Shown here: positions 1 through 8,944 of the stretch, piece after piece | Layout of the letters: every line of letters starts with the position of its first letter | Position numbering within the stretch: position 1 is the stretch's first letter | Assembly: GCF_900178525.1 (NCBI RefSeq) | Contig: NZ_FXDJ01000006.1 | Coordinates: forward strand, 496,001-560,000 | Length of the DNA: 64,000 bases | Source of the DNA: Massilibacteroides vaginae | GTDB lineage: Bacteria; Bacteroidota; Bacteroidia; Bacteroidales; Tannerellaceae | Direction of reading: 5' to 3' | The notes under the pieces: generated by a model | What the model was told of the DNA's origin: nothing | The model's database searches: none | What the model saw: the letters and a program-made list of their open reading frames with translations, nothing else | Made by a program: the position numbers and the translations under genes

Positions 1-631
1 CATCGGATTGATGAAACCGGACACGGGAGAGGTTCTATACGACAAGCGCAACTTCCTGAACATGAACAAAAAGGAACTAAAGTTGCTGCGCCGGGAAATG
101 GGAATGCTATTTCAAGGGTCGGCCTTGTTTGACAGTATGACCGTGCTTGAGAACGTGATGTTCCCCTTAGATGTGTTTTCTAAAGACTCGACACGTGAAC
201 GAAAAAAACGGGCAGAATTCTGCCTTGAGCGTGTAAACTTATCGGAAGCCGGACATTTATATCCTTCTGAAATAAGCGGGGGAATGATGAAACGTGCCGC
301 CATTGCCCGTGCCATCGCGCTGCAACCTAAATATCTTTTTTGTGATGAGCCAAACTCCGGTCTTGACCCCAAAACGTCGCTCATCATCGACGACCTGATT
401 TATTCCATCACCAAAGAATACAACATGACGACAGTGATCAATACGCACGACATGAATTCGGTTATGAATATCGGAGATAACATCATCTTTATCAAAGAAG
501 GAATCTTAGAATGGCAAGGCAACAAACATCAGGTAATCACATCAAACAACCAAGCACTAAACGACTTCATCTTTGCCTCAGACCTATTCCGAAAAGTAAA
601 AGACATGGAAAAAACACAGGAAGAAGGGTGA
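1..631 (+). CDS. ABC transporter ATPase, Mla-type (5' end cut off)
   Basis: This is the C-terminal ~209 residues of an ABC ATPase; the frame is open to the window edge, so the N-terminus and Walker A lie upstream. Visible in order are the Q-loop (MLFQGSALFD), the signature (ISGGMMKRAAIARAI), Walker B with its Glu (YLFCDEPNSGLDP) and the H-loop His (INTHDMNSV). The GSALFDSMTVLENV stretch and the GGM signature are typical of MlaF/Ttg2A ATPases, which power retrograde phospholipid transport between outer and inner membranes; this assignment is family knowledge, not proof. The permease (MlaE-like) is expected just upstream. Transcription probably ends at the hairpin at 683-725, which faces metK. 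Confidence 0.85.
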   Translation, partial: IGLMKPDTGEVLYDKRNFLNMNKKELKLLRREMGMLFQGSALFDSMTVLENVMFPLDVFSKDSTRERKKRAEFCLERVNLSEAGHLYPSEISGGMMKRAAIARAIALQPKYLFCDEPNSGLDPKTSLIIDDLIYSITKEYNMTTVINTHDMNSVMNIGDNIIFIKEGILEWQGNKHQVITSNNQALNDFIFASDLFRKVKDMEKTQEEG

Positions 632-682
632 GGGTAAATATTATTGTAGAGACGCACGTGCTGTGCGCCCCTTTTTAAATAA

Positions 683-725
683 AAAAGCTGTTTTCAGTCT
701 TATAAGAAGACTAAAAACAGCTTTT
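683..725. terminator. Bidirectional terminator between ABC ATPase and metK
   Basis: Arms at 683-701 and 707-725 pair over 19 positions with one mismatch around a 5-nt loop. A-rich on the left and T-rich on the right, it gives a U-tract in both directions, as expected between convergent genes. Confidence 0.85.
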
Positions 726-744
726 CGCACGAATTTCAGCGTGT

Positions 745-2034
745 TTATTTCAATCCGAACGCTTCTTTTATCTTATCTACGTAATCAAGTTTTTCCCAGG
801 TAAACAACTCTACTTCGCAAACGACCGGTTGCGGAATGTAACGTGAAGTAAACGTTTTTGTCACTGTTTGAGGAGTACGCCCCATGTGTCCGTAAGAGGC
901 TGTTTCGAGATAAATCGGGTTTCTTAATTTTAATCGCTCTTCGATAGCTTTAGGACGCATATCGAACAGATTCCAAATCTTTTCCGCAATTTCGCCATCT
1001 GTCAAAGACACATTCGAACGACCATACGTGTTTACAAAAATGTTCATGGGTTTGGCCACACCGATTGCATAAGACACTTGCACGAGTATTTCGTCAGCAA
1101 CTCCGGCGGCAACTAAGTTTTTCGCTATATGCCGAGCTGCGTAGGCTGCCGAACGATCCACTTTGGAAGGATCTTTTCCGGAGAAAGCACCACCACCATG
1201 AGCACCCTTTCCTCCGTATGTATCTACAATGATTTTACGTCCGGTAAGACCGGTATCTCCATGAGGCCCACCGATAACAAACTTACCTGTCGGATTTACA
1301 TGATAGATAATATTATCATTGAACAGTTCCTGTACATGCTTCGGATAATGTGCTTTCACACGAGGGATAAGGATGCTTTTCACATCATTCGCAATGCGCC
1401 GTTGCATCGCCAGATCCGCTTCTTCCTGAGAGATGCCTTTTGTTTGTACGAATTCATCGTGCTGAGTAGAAACAACAATGGTATCAATACGAAGCGGTTT
1501 GCCATTATCATCATATTCGATCGTTACCTGACTCTTCGCATCCGGACGAAGATACGGCATCAGATTGATTTCCTTCTTTCGTATCAATGCCAGCTCCTGC
1601 AACAACGAGTGAGACAGATCTAATGCTAACGGCATATAATTGTTGGTTTCGTTGGTTGCATAACCAAACATCATTCCCTGGTCTCCTGCTCCCTGATTGT
1701 AAGGATCCTGACGCTCTACACCACGGTTAATATCGCCACTCTGTTCGTGAATAGCGGAGAGTACACCGCATGATTTTGCTTCAAACTGGTAATCGCTCTT
1801 TGTATAACCGATCTGTTCAATGACTGTGCGGGCAACTTCCTGCACATCTACGTATGCTTTCGATTTAACCTCTCCAGCAAGAACAACCTGCCCGGTTGTT
1901 ACAAGAGTTTCGCAAGCAACTTTCGAATTTCTGTCATACGCCAGAAACTCATCAAGCAAAGCATCCGATATTTGATCGGCTACTTTATCGGGGTGCCCTT
2001 CAGACACCGATTCGGAGGTGAATAAATAACTCAT
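745..2034 (-). CDS. metK: S-adenosylmethionine synthetase
   Basis: MetK makes SAM from methionine and ATP. The protein has 429 residues from the start chosen here and carries the family signatures [13 protein letters not shown] near the N-terminus, [16 protein letters not shown], and [21 protein letters not shown]-like sequence in the P-loop region. The frame stays open 35 codons further upstream, to 2139, but the canonical family start [17 protein letters not shown] fixes the ATG at 2032-2034; the upstream hydrophobic stretch is most likely untranslated leader. A -7 box at 2177-2184 predicts a leader of about 140 nt. It sits downstream of folK, with its own promoter. SAM is also the substrate of the nearby miaB and queA enzymes, although that may be coincidence. 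Confidence 0.97.
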   Translation of the reverse strand: MSYLFTSESVSEGHPDKVADQISDALLDEFLAYDRNSKVACETLVTTGQVVLAGEVKSKAYVDVQEVARTVIEQIGYTKSDYQFEAKSCGVLSAIHEQSGDINRGVERQDPYNQGAGDQGMMFGYATNETNNYMPLALDLSHSLLQELALIRKKEINLMPYLRPDAKSQVTIEYDDNGKPLRIDTIVVSTQHDEFVQTKGISQEEADLAMQRRIANDVKSILIPRVKAHYPKHVQELFNDNIIYHVNPTGKFVIGGPHGDTGLTGRKIIVDTYGGKGAHGGGAFSGKDPSKVDRSAAYAARHIAKNLVAAGVADEILVQVSYAIGVAKPMNIFVNTYGRSNVSLTDGEIAEKIWNLFDMRPKAIEERLKLRNPIYLETASYGHMGRTPQTVTKTFTSRYIPQPVVCEVELFTWEKLDYVDKIKEAFGLK

Positions 2035-2176
2035 TACTAACTTAAATTGATTATTTGTAATGAATTGACGATAGGAAATTGTCTGGAAGACAAACAACAG
2101 GAAGAATATTTGTTTTAGCATTTTTTCCCGTGGTTGCAATCAAAGACAAATCTATCCACGTCAATTCTATAATTCG

Positions 2177-2184
2177 CAAATTTA
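2177..2184 (-). promoter_or_regulatory. -7 box (TAAATTTG) for metK
   Basis: On the minus strand it reads TAAATTTG, an exact TAnnTTTG. No clear TTTG lies 19 bp upstream; TTG occurs at 22 bp. The resulting leader contains a short hairpin (arms 2129-2133 and 2156-2160). Confidence 0.5.
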
Positions 2185-2224
2185 GTATTTAATCGTTATC
2201 ACACGACAATTTTAACCTTATTTA

Positions 2225-2689
2225 TTATGAAAGCAACCGATCATACAATTGACGAATCGTTTCTTTCGTTACCGGATGAACAACATCGGCGGCAATTTCA
2301 ACCAATGGTTTCAATACAAATTCGCGCTCTAACATCAGTGGATGGGGTAAGGTAAGCAAAGGAGTGTTCAAAACAAGATCATCATACATAAGCAGGTCAA
2401 TATCGATCAGCCGATCAGCATAGGCACCGTTACTTTTTTCCGTTCGCCCCATCTTCCGCTCAATATCCTGCGTTATTTCCAGCAGTTCCAAAGGCTGAAG
2501 GTCGGTTTCCAGCTCCAAAGCCGCGTTCAGAAAATGATTGTCTGAATCAAAGCCCCATGGTGCGGTTTGGAATAAATCAGAAAGGGCAAGAATCTTTCCT
2601 ACCCTTTCTGCCAACAGCGCAATAGCTGTTAACATATTATTATGCCGGTCGCCCAGATTGGTGCCCAGACTTATAAATACTTTTGCCAT
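2225..2689 (-). CDS. folK: HPPK (6-hydroxymethyl-dihydropterin pyrophosphokinase)
   Basis: FolK transfers pyrophosphate from ATP to 6-hydroxymethyl-7,8-dihydropterin in folate synthesis. At 154 residues it has normal length. It starts with the family pattern FISLGTNLGDR and contains RKMGRTEKSNGAYADRLIDIDLLMYDD, where DIDLL(M/I)Y holds the Mg/ATP-binding aspartates. HPHPLMLEREFVLKPL-type sequence follows, slightly varied here (LPHPLMLEREFVL). The ATG is one base after the stop of queA, so the two are surely cotranscribed. folK at the end of a ftsX-uppP-truB-queA run is a common Bacteroidetes arrangement. Confidence 0.96.
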   Translation of the reverse strand: MAKVFISLGTNLGDRHNNMLTAIALLAERVGKILALSDLFQTAPWGFDSDNHFLNAALELETDLQPLELLEITQDIERKMGRTEKSNGAYADRLIDIDLLMYDDLVLNTPLLTLPHPLMLEREFVLKPLVEIAADVVHPVTKETIRQLYDRLLS

Positions 2690-2690
2690 A

Positions 2691-3743
2691 TTAAATGATC
2701 AACATCGCATCTCCATACGCTCCGAAACGATATTTTTCTTTTATCGCTTGCTGGTAAATATCCATCATCAGATCGTAACCGGCAAATGAAGCAGACATCA
2801 TCAGCAAAGTAGAATAAGGCATGTGGAAGTTTGTTACCATGCTTGTAGCTACACTAAAATCATACGGAGGGAAAATAAACTTATTTGTCCATCCGGCAAA
2901 TTCTTTCAAATGTCCGTCTGTACTTACCGCGGTTTCGATCGCACGCATAACAGAAGTTCCGACAGCACATATCTGTTTTCCGGCGTCTTTTCCTTCATTT
3001 ACGACACGAACAGCTTCAGCGTTAACGATCATTTCCTCCGAGTCCATTTTATGCTTTGTCAGGTCTTCCACATCAATATCACGGAAGTTACCTAAACCGG
3101 AATGTAGCGTAAGAAACGCAAAACGACAGTCTTTAATCTCAAGTCTTTTCATCAGCTCACGGCTGAAGTGCAAACCTGCCGCAGGAGCCACAACCGCACC
3201 TTCTTCGGAAGCAAAAATGTTCTGGTATCTCTCTTCATCATCTCCGTTAATTTCGCGTTCAATGTATTTTGGAAGCGGAGTTTCACCCAACGCATACAAT
3301 GCTTTCTTGAATTCATCGTGATCGCCATCATAAAGGAAACGCAACGTACGTCCACGTGAAGTAGTATTATCAATCACTTCCGCAACCATGGAGTCATCTT
3401 CACCGAAATACAATTTATTTCCGATACGAATTTTACGGGCCGGATCAACCAGTACGTCCCACAGGCGTAAATCAGGATTCAGTTCGCGCAACAAAAAAAC
3501 CTCGATACGAGCACCTGTCTTCTCTTTGTTTCCATACAATCTGGCAGGGAATACTTTTGTATTATTAAAGATAAACACATCTTTCTCGTCGAAATATTCA
3601 AGGATATCCTTGAAATGGTCACGATGCTCAACCTCACCGGTTTTACGATGCACCACCATCAATCTCGCCTCATCCCTGTTTTTGGTAGGATTAAGAGCGA
3701 TCAATTCTGTTGGTAAACTAAATTTGAATTTTGATAACTTCAT
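2691..3743 (-). CDS. queA: tRNA preQ1 ribosyltransferase-isomerase (QueA), copy 1
   Basis: QueA adds the ribosyl part of SAM to preQ1-modified tRNA, giving epoxyqueuosine at the wobble position of GUN anticodons. This 350-residue protein matches the usual QueA length. It shows the N-terminal [12 protein letters not shown] segment, [23 protein letters not shown], the core [10 protein letters not shown] and [11 protein letters not shown]. It lies 8 bp downstream of truB and 1 bp upstream of folK on the same strand. A second, longer QueA-family gene is present at 29188-30408. Copy 1 sits in the conserved operon and is probably the canonical enzyme, though sequence alone does not settle that. Confidence 0.95.
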   Translation of the reverse strand: MKLSKFKFSLPTELIALNPTKNRDEARLMVVHRKTGEVEHRDHFKDILEYFDEKDVFIFNNTKVFPARLYGNKEKTGARIEVFLLRELNPDLRLWDVLVDPARKIRIGNKLYFGEDDSMVAEVIDNTTSRGRTLRFLYDGDHDEFKKALYALGETPLPKYIEREINGDDEERYQNIFASEEGAVVAPAAGLHFSRELMKRLEIKDCRFAFLTLHSGLGNFRDIDVEDLTKHKMDSEEMIVNAEAVRVVNEGKDAGKQICAVGTSVMRAIETAVSTDGHLKEFAGWTNKFIFPPYDFSVATSMVTNFHMPYSTLLMMSASFAGYDLMMDIYQQAIKEKYRFGAYGDAMLII

Positions 3744-3751
3744 AATGAACT

Positions 3752-4459
3752 TTATTTATTTTCTTTTTCTTCTATTACTACTTGCTCCAGAAACGAATCT
3801 ATGTCTTCCGGACTCATACATTTATCCAGCGTCACATCCCCTATACGGGTACGTTCCAAAGCAATCAAATGAGCACCGGAACCGAGCGCCAGTCCGATAT
3901 CTCTGGCTAATGCCCTGATATAAGTACCTTTGCTGCAAACAATCCGGAGTTTTAGAACAGGCAACTCACAGGATAATAGCTCCAGCTCATCTATAACTAA
4001 TGTTTTAGACTTGAGCTCAACTTCTTTTCCTTCGCGTGCCAGTTCGTACGCTCTTTTACCCTCTATTTTACAAGCCGAATAAACAGGGGGAACCTGTTCG
4101 ATCTTTCCGATAAAATTGGGTAACACCTGATCTAAAAGCGCTCTTGATATATGTTCGGTCGGGTATTCATGATCAACCTCCGTTTCCAAATCAAAAGAAG
4201 GAGTGGTTTGCCCCAGCTTGATTGTAGCGACATACTCTTTGGTTTGATACTGAAACTCATCAATCCGTTTAGTAGCCTTTCCCGTGCAGATAATCATAAC
4301 ACCCGTGGCCAACGGATCCAAAGTGCCCGCATGACCCACCTTTATTTTTTTCACATTCAGTTTTCGGGATAATTTATACCGAAACTTATTTACTAAATCA
4401 AATGATGTCCACGTTAGTGGCTTATTAAAAAAGAGAACTTCTCCCGCAATAAAATCCAT
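3752..4459 (-). CDS. truB: tRNA pseudouridine-55 synthase
   Basis: TruB isomerises U55 in the T-loop of tRNAs. The 235-residue protein carries the catalytic motif [15 protein letters not shown] with the nucleophile Asp48, [33 protein letters not shown] and [15 protein letters not shown]. It has the short bacterial form without a large C-terminal PUA domain. It starts 6 bp after the uppP stop and ends 8 bp before queA, in one operon. Confidence 0.96.
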   Translation of the reverse strand: MDFIAGEVLFFNKPLTWTSFDLVNKFRYKLSRKLNVKKIKVGHAGTLDPLATGVMIICTGKATKRIDEFQYQTKEYVATIKLGQTTPSFDLETEVDHEYPTEHISRALLDQVLPNFIGKIEQVPPVYSACKIEGKRAYELAREGKEVELKSKTLVIDELELLSCELPVLKLRIVCSKGTYIRALARDIGLALGSGAHLIALERTRIGDVTLDKCMSPEDIDSFLEQVVIEEKENK

Positions 4460-4465
4460 CTGCTC

Positions 4466-5260
4466 TTAAATCAACGAATATATAACCGCACACAAACCTG
4501 CAAACATACAATAATAAGCAAAGTAAATCAGCTTACCTTTACTTACCAGTTTAATCATCCATTTACATGCTAAAGCACCGGATACAAAAGCAGCAAGGAA
4601 ACCAACTACCAACGAAACGGCAGGTATACCGGACGCTTCTGCTGAGAAGCCACCTTTCAGCATATCCAGAAATGCTTCACCTAAAATAGGGATGATAACC
4701 ATCAGGAAAGAAAACTTGGCCACAAGCTCTCTCTTATTACCCAACAATAAACCGGCTGCAATTGTTGAGCCCGAACGGGAAAGTCCGGGTAAAACAGCAC
4801 ATGCCTGTACTAAACCAATCAGAAATGCGTCTTTATAACCAATTTCTTCTTTCAAACGAGGTTTTGCGTAATATGAAAAAGCCAGCAACGCCGCTGTTAT
4901 AAGCAGCATACAACCAACCAACAATAATCCGTTGCCAAAAAGCGCTTCAACATAATCTTTAAAGAACAAACCGACAATACAAACCGGTATCATTGATAGC
5001 AATATCTTGGCGACAAATTGCGTCTCTTTATTCCATTTAAAACTAAAAAAGCCTTTGAAGAGTGTAGACACTTCCGGCCACAACACAACGATTGTACTCA
5101 ATACGGTGCCCGCATGTACAACAATGGCAAAAGTCAGATTTTCCTCTCCACTCAGTCCGAAAATCTCACCACCAATAATAAGATGCCCGCTACTACTCAC
5201 GGGCAAAAACTCAGTAAGTCCTTGAATTATACCAAGCACCAATGCTTCTATCCAACTCAT
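4466..5260 (-). CDS. uppP: Undecaprenyl-diphosphatase
   Basis: UppP (BacA) dephosphorylates undecaprenyl pyrophosphate to recycle the lipid carrier for peptidoglycan and surface glycans. The 264-residue inner-membrane protein has about eight hydrophobic segments and both family signatures: [14 protein letters not shown] near the N-terminus, with the catalytic Glu, and [17 protein letters not shown], with the active-site Arg and Ser. Its ATG overlaps the DUF3098 stop by 4 bp (ATGA), showing translational coupling. Confidence 0.96.
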   Translation of the reverse strand: MSWIEALVLGIIQGLTEFLPVSSSGHLIIGGEIFGLSGEENLTFAIVVHAGTVLSTIVVLWPEVSTLFKGFFSFKWNKETQFVAKILLSMIPVCIVGLFFKDYVEALFGNGLLLVGCMLLITAALLAFSYYAKPRLKEEIGYKDAFLIGLVQACAVLPGLSRSGSTIAAGLLLGNKRELVAKFSFLMVIIPILGEAFLDMLKGGFSAEASGIPAVSLVVGFLAAFVSGALACKWMIKLVSKGKLIYFAYYCMFAGLCAVIYSLI

Positions 5261-5499
5261 TCGGCCGTTTCTTTTCCTTTACTGTTAACAAGAATACCGG
5301 CTATCATCAAAAGAAATCCTAACATTGTAACGATTGGAGCAATCACAATTCTCCGCGCGCTAAATATTTCAGGGTTAAAGGATACTTCATCCACAGGGCC
5401 TCCACCACTCATCAACACAAAACCAATCACTATGAACACAACGGCTACAGCAATCAGGATAAAATTTTCCTTACCAAAAGCAAAGTCTCTTTTAGTCAT
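5257..5499 (-). CDS. DUF3098 small membrane protein
   Basis: This 80-residue protein has two transmembrane segments: residues ~11-30, ending in the GFVLMSGGG loop, and ~50-70. The pattern [11 protein letters not shown]...GFVLMSGGG is typical of the DUF3098 family, which in Bacteroidetes regularly sits between ftsX and uppP. No function is known. The conserved position suggests a role in cell envelope or division, which is inference only. It overlaps uppP by 4 bp and lies 13 bp after ftsX. Confidence 0.85.
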   Translation of the reverse strand: MTKRDFAFGKENFILIAVAVVFIVIGFVLMSGGGPVDEVSFNPEIFSARRIVIAPIVTMLGFLLMIAGILVNSKGKETAE

Positions 5500-5512
5500 C
5501 TTTTCTTTATAT

Positions 5513-6394
5513 TTATATATAGTATAATTTATCTACTCCTAAACGAAGATATTTATTCACAGAAACGATTGTGGCAAATACAGACAACAAAACACCCAGA
5601 ATCAACACTACGCCATAAACCGCAAGCAGTGTAGTCAAATCCAATATCTGAATGAATCCGCTTAATATTTCCCGTTGTAAATAATATAACGCAGAGGTTA
5701 GCATCAATATTGCCAGCAAGGAGGCAAATATACCGCTAACCATATTATAACGAATAAACGGCGCACGGATAAACCCGGATGTCGCACCGACCAATTTCAT
5801 GGTATGAATCAAAAAACGTTTCGAATAAATTAAAAGTCGAATTGTATTACTGATCAGAACAAAAGAAATAGTCATCAGCAACACGGCCAGCCCCAGAAGA
5901 ACAAAACCTATTTTCTTCATGTTTTCGTTCACCATCTCCATCATATCTTTCCTGTAAAGCAAGTCAGACACGGAAGTGTAGCTTTTTATCTGTTTCTCGA
6001 TAATGGCCATACTATCTACATTGGCATATTCGGAATTCAGCTTTACTTCGATAGAAGCCTGCAAGGGATTAAAGCCCAGAAACGTTTCCGGATTTTCGCC
6101 CAACTCCTCTTCCAACTCCCTTACGGCCTGCTCTTTGGATATGTAATTGGTAGACTTTATAAAGGGTTGCGCATCCAATGTTTTTTGAACCTTTTTGATG
6201 TCTGCCTCTTTTTGGTTGTCTTTAAGAATAATTGAAAAAGACATATTCTCTTTCACATATACAGATAGTTTATTACCTAACAGTCCGATTAAAAAAACAA
6301 GACCTAACAAAAACAGCACCAAGGCAATGCTTATTATAGAAGTAAGACGGGAATTGAAGAAAGAAACCGAACTAATCTTTTTATTATCAGCCAT
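5513..6394 (-). CDS. ftsX: Cell-division ABC permease FtsX
   Basis: FtsX, with FtsE, transmits septal signals to peptidoglycan hydrolases. The 293-residue protein has an N-terminal TM (~20-43), a periplasmic domain (~45-165) and three C-terminal TMs with the FtsX-family loop LIYSKRFLIHTMKLVGAT. The frame is open upstream to 6466, but ATG 6392-6394 (MADNKKISSVSFFNSRLT) fits the family start. ftsE is not adjacent, which is common in Bacteroidetes. This is the first gene of the ftsX-DUF3098-uppP-truB-queA-folK operon; the 413-bp gap upstream holds a phased repeat (6600-6655) and the miaB terminator. Confidence 0.93.
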   Translation of the reverse strand: MADNKKISSVSFFNSRLTSIISIALVLFLLGLVFLIGLLGNKLSVYVKENMSFSIILKDNQKEADIKKVQKTLDAQPFIKSTNYISKEQAVRELEEELGENPETFLGFNPLQASIEVKLNSEYANVDSMAIIEKQIKSYTSVSDLLYRKDMMEMVNENMKKIGFVLLGLAVLLMTISFVLISNTIRLLIYSKRFLIHTMKLVGATSGFIRAPFIRYNMVSGIFASLLAILMLTSALYYLQREILSGFIQILDLTTLLAVYGVVLILGVLLSVFATIVSVNKYLRLGVDKLYYI

Positions 6395-6599
6395 CTGACG
6401 ATACCTTTTTAATTTACAGAACAGAGCAGCTATGTAAAGACAACAAACCGCCCAATTTTTCTGCAAAATAACGAATTATTTACCTAAGAACCCTACCCAT
6501 TACCATAATTTAACAAGAAAACCCGGTTGGTACATACAATCAACCTGTAAAATTCGTTTTAAAACAGCGGCTGTTTTTTACATTACTATATAAAAAAAA

Positions 6600-6655
6600 A
6601 GATATCCTTTATTTTTGAAAAGATATCCTTTATTTTTTCAAAAATAACCTTTATG
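6600..6655. repeat. Phased repeat array R1: three ATCCTTTAT boxes at 21 bp
   Basis: The box GATATCCTTTAT and its degenerate copy (ataacctttat) recur with centres at 6606.5, 6627.5 and 6648.5, exactly 21 bp apart and separated by T-rich spacers. About 25 bp beyond the last box is a short hairpin GCTGA-ttt-TCAGC (6676-6688). The same plan recurs at 32482-32556. It sits between miaB and ftsX. See the repeat-family finding. Confidence 0.75.
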
Positions 6656-6689
6656 TTTTTCCGCATAAACAACTCGCTGATTTTCAGCA

Positions 6690-6739
6690 ACATAAAAAGC
6701 AGGTAAAAAACAGCAAATCAAGCCCTGTTTTTTACCTGC
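6690..6739 (-). terminator. Terminator of miaB
   Basis: A 15-bp perfect inverted repeat (6699-6713 and 6725-6739, loop 11 nt) is followed on the minus strand by CTTTTTA. It lies about 70 bp past the miaB stop. The loop contains GCAAATCAAGCC, a 12-mer that also occurs in the hairpin at 54723-54740. Confidence 0.8.
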
Positions 6740-6807
6740 CTCCAGCCCCCGTAACCCCGCTTTGTTAGTTCGTGATTACGAGTTGACGGATAGATATAAT
6801 CCTTATA

Positions 6808-8184
6808 TTATTCTTCTACCGGCTCACCAAACATTGTGGCAGAGGTAGCCCGGTTTATTTTAACTTTCACCACTTGCCCAACATGATAATTGCGCTTATC
6901 AAAGATCACAACTTTATTCTGACCCGTACGCCCGAATAATTGCTCGCGGGAGCGTTTAGAAAAACCTTCAATCAGCACGTCGAAAGTCTTACCTATATCG
7001 CGAAGGTTACTTTCTTCCGATAATTTGTTCTGCAAATCGATCATGCCTTGCAAACGACGAATTTTCTCGTCTTCAGGCACGTCGTCCGGCAAATGCTTGG
7101 CAGCATAAGTGCCGGGGCGTTCGGAGTATTTAAACATAAAGGAGGTGTCGTAGCCTACTTCCTTCATCATAGCAAGCGTTTCCTGATAGTCCTCTTCCGT
7201 TTCGGAGTGGAATCCGCAAAACAGATCGGTGGTAATTGAACACTCCGGCAATATACGACGGATTGCCGCTATCTTTTCCATATAGGATTCGCGCGTGTAT
7301 TTTCTATTCATTATTTTCAGCATACGCGAACTTCCGGACTGTGCGGGCAAATGAATATGCTTACACAGATTGTCATGTTTTGCCATTACATAAAGCATGT
7401 CATCGCCCATATCACGGGGATGTGACGTGGTGAATCGTACGCGCATCGGATAAGCCGCTTCGGCCACGATTTCAAGCAGCATGGCAAAAGTCACGACATC
7501 ATCCTCTGCTCTTTTAAACGCATAGGAGTTTACGTTCTGACCTAAAAGTGTAATTTCACGGAAGCCTTTTTCCTTCATATCACGCACTTCGTTCAGAATA
7601 CTTTCCACATCGCGGCTTCTTTCGCGACCACGCGTGTATGGCACAATACAATACGTACAGAACTTATCACAACCACGCATGATAGAAATAAATCCCGAGA
7701 TACGTTGTCCGCCCAGTTTTAGCGGGATCACATCTTTATAAGTCTCCTGTTTCGAGAGCTGAACATTAATTGCTTTTTCTCCGGACTCGGCTGCTCCTAC
7801 CAACGACGGCAGGTCTAAGTAAGAATCGGGCCCCACCACTAAATCCACCTGATGAGAATTGATCAACTCTTCCTTCACACGTTCCGCCATACAACCCAGA
7901 ATACCTACGATAAGATTCTTTTTCTTCTTTTTTAATGATTGAAAGTACTGAAGCCGGTTATACACCCGTTGTTCGGCATTATCACGCACAGAGCAGGTGT
8001 TTACAAAAACCGCGTCAGCTTCGTTTACATCTTCAGTCACCACATAACCGTCCATTTGCATGATAGACGCCACTACCTCCGTGTCTGCCACATTCATCTG
8101 ACAGCCGTAAGTTTCAATAAACAGCTTTTTTTCTAAATTAGGAGTAGCAGATTTTAAGTCCGCACCCTTGTCTTCTGTTTCCAT
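6808..8184 (-). CDS. miaB: tRNA-2-methylthio-N6-isopentenyladenosine synthase
   Basis: MiaB is a radical-SAM enzyme that methylthiolates i6A37 in tRNAs reading UNN codons. In the 458-residue protein the N-terminal UPF0004 domain has cluster cysteines Cys28 (TYGCQMN), Cys64 (NTCSVR) and Cys98 (LGCMAE). The radical-SAM triad is Cys172, Cys176 and Cys179 (RGCDKFCTYC). A C-terminal TRAM domain spans ~385-455. NTCSVRDNAEQR is the MiaB subtype pattern, not MtaB or RimO. The gene is monocistronic, with its terminator at 6690-6739. Confidence 0.96.
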   Translation of the reverse strand: METEDKGADLKSATPNLEKKLFIETYGCQMNVADTEVVASIMQMDGYVVTEDVNEADAVFVNTCSVRDNAEQRVYNRLQYFQSLKKKKKNLIVGILGCMAERVKEELINSHQVDLVVGPDSYLDLPSLVGAAESGEKAINVQLSKQETYKDVIPLKLGGQRISGFISIMRGCDKFCTYCIVPYTRGRERSRDVESILNEVRDMKEKGFREITLLGQNVNSYAFKRAEDDVVTFAMLLEIVAEAAYPMRVRFTTSHPRDMGDDMLYVMAKHDNLCKHIHLPAQSGSSRMLKIMNRKYTRESYMEKIAAIRRILPECSITTDLFCGFHSETEEDYQETLAMMKEVGYDTSFMFKYSERPGTYAAKHLPDDVPEDEKIRRLQGMIDLQNKLSEESNLRDIGKTFDVLIEGFSKRSREQLFGRTGQNKVVIFDKRNYHVGQVVKVKINRATSATMFGEPVEE

Positions 8185-8249
8185 TAAGTTTATATTTATT
8201 AATAATTACTAAAAAAACATCATATTACTACAAAACATGATTAGAAATA

Positions 8250-8280
8250 TTTGCCCGATTAATTATTAGGGCTATATTTG
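8250..8280 (+). promoter_or_regulatory. Perfect TTTG-N19-TATATTTG promoter
   Basis: TTTG at 8250-8253, a 19-bp spacer, then TATATTTG at 8273-8280 is an exact Bacteroidetes housekeeping promoter. It would start RNA near 8287, 145 bp before the next gene, with a hairpin between them. Confidence 0.7.
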
Positions 8281-8286
8281 CATCAG

Positions 8287-8370
8287 AAAAACGTAAATTT
8301 TTTCATAGTTAAGGTTTTGGTTAAATTTGATAAGGGTGGCTGAGAAGTTACCCTTATTGCTTTTATATAG
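8287..8370 (+). ncRNA. Candidate short RNA or attenuated leader
   Basis: An RNA starting at the promoter above would run into ATAAGGGT-(12 nt)-ACCCTTAT (8330-8357), followed by TGCTTTTAT, giving a transcript of ~80 nt if the hairpin terminates. A second promoter box just downstream (8402-8409) would then serve the coding gene. The loop GGCTGAGA resembles part of a TPP riboswitch, but the rest of that aptamer is missing. No ORF is present. Confidence 0.35.
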
Positions 8371-8401
8371 GTTATATATTTTCTGTTCCACTATTTATTT
8401 T

Positions 8402-8409
8402 TATATTTG
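8402..8409 (+). promoter_or_regulatory. -7 box (TATATTTG) for the 8432 gene
   Basis: This exact TAnnTTTG box lies 22 bp before the start codon and would give a leader of roughly 15-17 nt. No clear -33 TTG is present at the right spacing. Confidence 0.5.
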
Positions 8410-8431
8410 AAGTGCAAAAATAATCAAAGTT

Positions 8432-8884
8432 ATGGACAACCTGGGTGATTGGCTTTATATTGTTTTCCTCGCCATTGCGGTAGTAAGCGGTCTTTTCTCC
8501 GAAAAGAAGAAAAAACGGTCTGCGGCAAAGCCTGTTAAACCCCAACAACAAGTCGACACATCACCCGGTTCGGATCAGGGAAAAGGTTTCTGGGAAATAT
8601 TGCAAGAAATGCAGAACGGCCAGCAACAACCCAAACGTTTGCCAAAACAAAAACCGGAGAAAAAGCAAGTTGCCGCAAAAAGCACGAAAGCTGCAACTGT
8701 TATCTCTTCGCCTTTCCTTTCGGGTGAATCCATTGGTTCGTCTCCCATACAACAAACCAACATTCTTCTTGAAGAACCTATCGAAACAGATCATCACATA
8801 TCCAGGGAAGATTTTCATATACAAGATGTAGATGAAGTAAGAAAAGCAATCATATATAGTGAAATTCTTAATCGGAAATATTAG
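8432..8884 (+). CDS. Small single-pass membrane protein, unknown function
   Basis: This 150-residue protein is not recognised. Residues ~7-21 form a hydrophobic segment (WLYIVFLAIAVVSGLF), followed by a very basic run (SEKKKKRSAAKPVK) and a long low-complexity stretch rich in Gln, Lys and Pro up to ~residue 80. The C-terminal ~40 residues look more ordered (ISREDFHIQDVDEVRKAIIYSEILNRKY). The positive-inside rule predicts an N-out signal anchor with the bulk in the cytoplasm. The ending DEVRKAIIYSEILNR(K/P) is common in small Bacteroidales proteins next to glnN or other housekeeping genes. It lies 60 bp upstream of glnN. Confidence 0.75.
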   Translation: MDNLGDWLYIVFLAIAVVSGLFSEKKKKRSAAKPVKPQQQVDTSPGSDQGKGFWEILQEMQNGQQQPKRLPKQKPEKKQVAAKSTKAATVISSPFLSGESIGSSPIQQTNILLEEPIETDHHISREDFHIQDVDEVRKAIIYSEILNRKY

Positions 8885-8944
8885 AATATCTATTCAAAAA
8901 ACTGCGTACCTTTACGCCGTTATAACATAAATCAATCTACACAA

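Noticed and set aside
1129-1623. 164-codon plus-strand ORF inside metK, and similar shadow ORFs elsewhere
   Set aside because: They lie antisense to clear, family-matched genes and show no family motifs of their own.
2035-2139. N-terminal extension of MetK by 35 residues
   Set aside because: The family start [17 protein letters not shown] is at 2034; the extension is hydrophobic and unlike MetK.
2035-2176. SAM riboswitch in the metK leader
   Set aside because: Only a 5-bp hairpin (2129-2160) is visible; I could not match it to a SAM riboswitch class. A covariance search would decide.
8329-8360. TPP riboswitch-like GGGTGGCTGAGA...ACCC
   Set aside because: Only this half resembles the THI element; the second conserved half (GAACCTGAT and GCCAGCG) is missing and no thiamine gene follows.
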